This document shows, one piece after another, positions 63,850-64,000 of a DNA stretch of 64,000 nucleotides; positions within the stretch are counted from its first letter, which is position 1; every line of letters begins with the position of its first letter. The position numbers and the translations under genes were made by a program. Source of the stretch: Flavobacterium tiangeerense. Its GTDB lineage: Bacteria > Bacteroidota > Bacteroidia > Flavobacteriales > Flavobacteriaceae. The stretch spans positions 186,001 through 250,000 of the forward strand of contig NZ_VLKO01000001.1 in the NCBI RefSeq assembly GCF_007830355.1, written 5' to 3'. The notes under the pieces were generated by a model. That model had not been told where the DNA came from. It ran no database searches and was given only the letters and a program-made list of their open reading frames with translations.

Positions 63850-64000
63850 ATGAAAAAAGAAACTAAAGATGACATTGCATACGGTGTAGCAAAGGCAGTT
63901 CTTGGTTCTATTCCTGTTGTCGGTGCGACAGCGTCAGAGCTTTTACAATTATTAGTCACTCCTCAATTAGAAAAAAGGAGAAATGAATGGATGATTGAAG
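63850..64000 (+). CDS. Hypothetical protein, 3' truncated by window edge
   Basis: The frame stays open from ATG 63850 to the window end (50 codons). It begins MKKETKDDIAYGVAKAVLG and continues with a hydrophobic Gly-rich stretch (SIPVVGATASELLQLLV) and PQLEKRRNEWM. This pattern recalls hypothetical proteins with an N-terminal membrane-inserting helix, but I cannot name the family. It is behind the third promoter module and so probably an accessory cargo gene. Confidence 0.6.
   Translation, partial: MKKETKDDIAYGVAKAVLGSIPVVGATASELLQLLVTPQLEKRRNEWMIE

Noticed and set aside
1..64000. tRNA, rRNA, CRISPR array, prophage or IS element
   Set aside because: I looked for conserved tRNA arms, regularly spaced direct repeats, transposase motifs and phage structural genes, and found none. 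A tRNA scan could still find one I missed.
62130..64000. True integron attC sites
   Set aside because: The GGCTAAC and GTTATGGGC segments near 63.76-63.83 kb resemble attC ends only loosely, and no integrase gene is in the window. I kept the looser cassette-like description instead.

Overview
The window looks like chromosome of a Flavobacterium-type member of the Bacteroidota. It is AT-rich and has no Shine-Dalgarno-like leaders. Promoters fit the Bacteroidota pattern (TTTG or TTG upstream of a TAnnTTTG -7 box). The proteins (NudK, Fsr, MeaB/MutAB, MtaB, MltG, DapF, a short MutA, DnaJ with two zinc repeats) have typical flavobacterial form. I saw no rRNA, tRNA, CRISPR array, prophage or intact transposase.

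Layout. 1-11 kb: end of purA, nudK, transporters (EamA, Fsr-type MFS, AEC, MATE), an Rrf2 regulator with its NAD(P)-binding partner, meaB, an SPFH protein, an outer-membrane barrel and PPK2. 11-19.4 kb: a propeller-like protein, an ECF sigma factor paired with a VWA/TonB-plug fusion, secreted unknowns, an SDR, an L,D-transpeptidase and mtaB. 19.5-24.7 kb: an accessory stretch with an AIPR-type nuclease, unknown ORFs, a beta-lactamase-fold serine hydrolase and several dispersed repeats. 24.8-34 kb: a minus-strand block with a Cof phosphatase, DUF2007, a half DEAD-box protein, an NtrC-like regulator, a NatAB-like ABC exporter, dnaJ-grpE and hisS. 34-45 kb: a MacB-like permease, prmC, ribD, dnaA with an LMW phosphatase and a tetrapyrrole-methylase-type methyltransferase, an aminotransferase and an SDR. 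45-60 kb: a Crp/pirin/YceI stress cluster, udk-divIC-mutA-mutB, a cell-wall group (lysozyme-like, DUF2279, mltG, GNAT, dapF), htrA and a long GAPDH. 60-64 kb: a triplicated terminator repeat, an amino acid permease and a second accessory stretch that runs off the end.

How genes work together. MutA/MutB (48.9-52.5 kb) and their GTPase chaperone MeaB (5.5 kb) form the B12-dependent methylmalonyl-CoA/succinyl-CoA route. DapF, MltG, the L,D-transpeptidase and the lysozyme-like protein make and remodel peptidoglycan. GrpE/DnaJ, HtrA and the SPFH protein serve protein quality control.

Most unusual signal. Three unrelated accessory genes (starts 19797, 62467, 63850) are each preceded by the same module: a dispersed repeat, then a promoter whose TATATTTG box starts 117-119 nt before the start codon. 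The two modules near the right end are colinear over about 212 nt at roughly 90% identity by eye. This looks like a cassette-type arrangement in which one upstream module drives different cargo genes. Intergenic repeat families with covarying hairpins, a duplicated Rrf2 operator and an orphan promoter-terminator pair are other points of interest.
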